Both the position numbers and the translations under genes were made by a program. Below, in pieces: positions 4,952-5,011 of a stretch of DNA of 5,011 nt (position 1 is its first letter; every line of letters starts with the position of its first letter). The DNA comes from Candidatus Woesearchaeota archaeon (lineage in GTDB: Archaea; Nanobdellota; Nanobdellia; Woesearchaeales; UBA12501): contig JACQMX010000106.1 in NCBI GenBank assembly GCA_016203375.1, positions 1 through 5,011 of the forward strand, given 5' to 3'. Below the pieces are notes generated by a model, which searched no databases, was not told the origin of the DNA, and was given only the letters and a program-made list of their open reading frames with translations.

Positions 4952-4959
4952 TTTAAAAA
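4952..4959 (+). promoter_or_regulatory. TATA box of the downstream tRNA gene
   Basis: TTTAAAAA starts 2 nt after the stop codon of the small protein gene. Its centre is about 28 bp before the tRNA 5' end at 4984, which would place the start site 1-3 nt upstream of the mature tRNA. Confidence 0.6.
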
Positions 4960-4983
4960 GCAATAAAACTGCGTGTTGTTCAA

Positions 4984-5011
4984 GAGCCCGTAGCTCAGCT
5001 TGGATAGAGCA
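4984..5011 (+). tRNA. 5' part of a tRNA gene cut by the window edge (identity unknown)
   Basis: Acceptor strand GAGCCCG (4984-4990), TA at positions 8-9, D-stem GCTC/GAGC (4993-4996 with 5007-5010) and D-loop AGCTTGGATA with the conserved GG form a standard tRNA start. The anticodon lies beyond the window, so the amino acid cannot be given. Confidence 0.9.

Overview
The window reads as part of an archaeal chromosome, most likely a DPANN lineage (Woesearchaeota-like, by general impression only). It encodes an archaeal/eukaryal-type FEN1 with a C-terminal PCNA-binding peptide, a homotetramer-length tRNA-splicing endonuclease, a Trm5/TYW2-family tRNA methyltransferase, archaeal TATA boxes about 26 bp from leaderless starts, and tRNA genes without an encoded CCA. 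No bacterial-type -10/-35 promoters were seen.

Layout, left to right. Positions 3562 to 1 hold a minus-strand operon of three tightly spaced genes: a winged-helix protein of unknown function with a possible nuclease-like C-terminus (2528-3562), FEN1 (1477-2511, 16 nt later), and a Trm5/TYW2-family methyltransferase (1-1475, 1 nt later, running off the left edge). The methyltransferase is unusual: about 245 residues resembling an endonuclease IV/xylose-isomerase-type TIM barrel sit inside its Rossmann fold. The operon has its own TATA box at 3584-3593, placed for leaderless transcription, with an 11-bp tandem repeat just upstream.

Positions 3650-4180 hold endA (minus strand). Between endA and a minus-strand tRNA-Cys(GCA) gene (about 4383-4459) lie 202 bp without a gene, rich in inverted repeats. 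On the minus strand this stretch would fold into a chain of nearly abutting hairpins, two of which have complementary 11-nt loops. Next to the endA ribosome-binding site it forms a complete bulge-helix-bulge (3-nt bulge, 4-bp helix, 3-nt bulge, with the correct polarity). That motif is the substrate of the enzyme endA encodes, which suggests that EndA cleaves its own mRNA leader.

Positions 4460-4511 form a compact divergent promoter. A palindromic TATA box at 4482-4490 is correctly spaced both for the tRNA-Cys (minus) and for a leaderless small unknown protein at 4512-4949 (plus). The window ends in the 5' part of another plus-strand tRNA gene (from 4984) with its own TATA box.

The shared theme is tRNA maturation: a tRNA-Cys with G37, a G37-methyltransferase-family enzyme, the splicing endonuclease, and a probable endonuclease substrate in a leader, together with a DNA-replication/repair nuclease. 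The two most notable items are the bulge-helix-bulge in the endA leader and the TIM barrel inserted in the Trm5-family protein. The tRNA-Cys has a poorly matched acceptor stem that also needs explaining.
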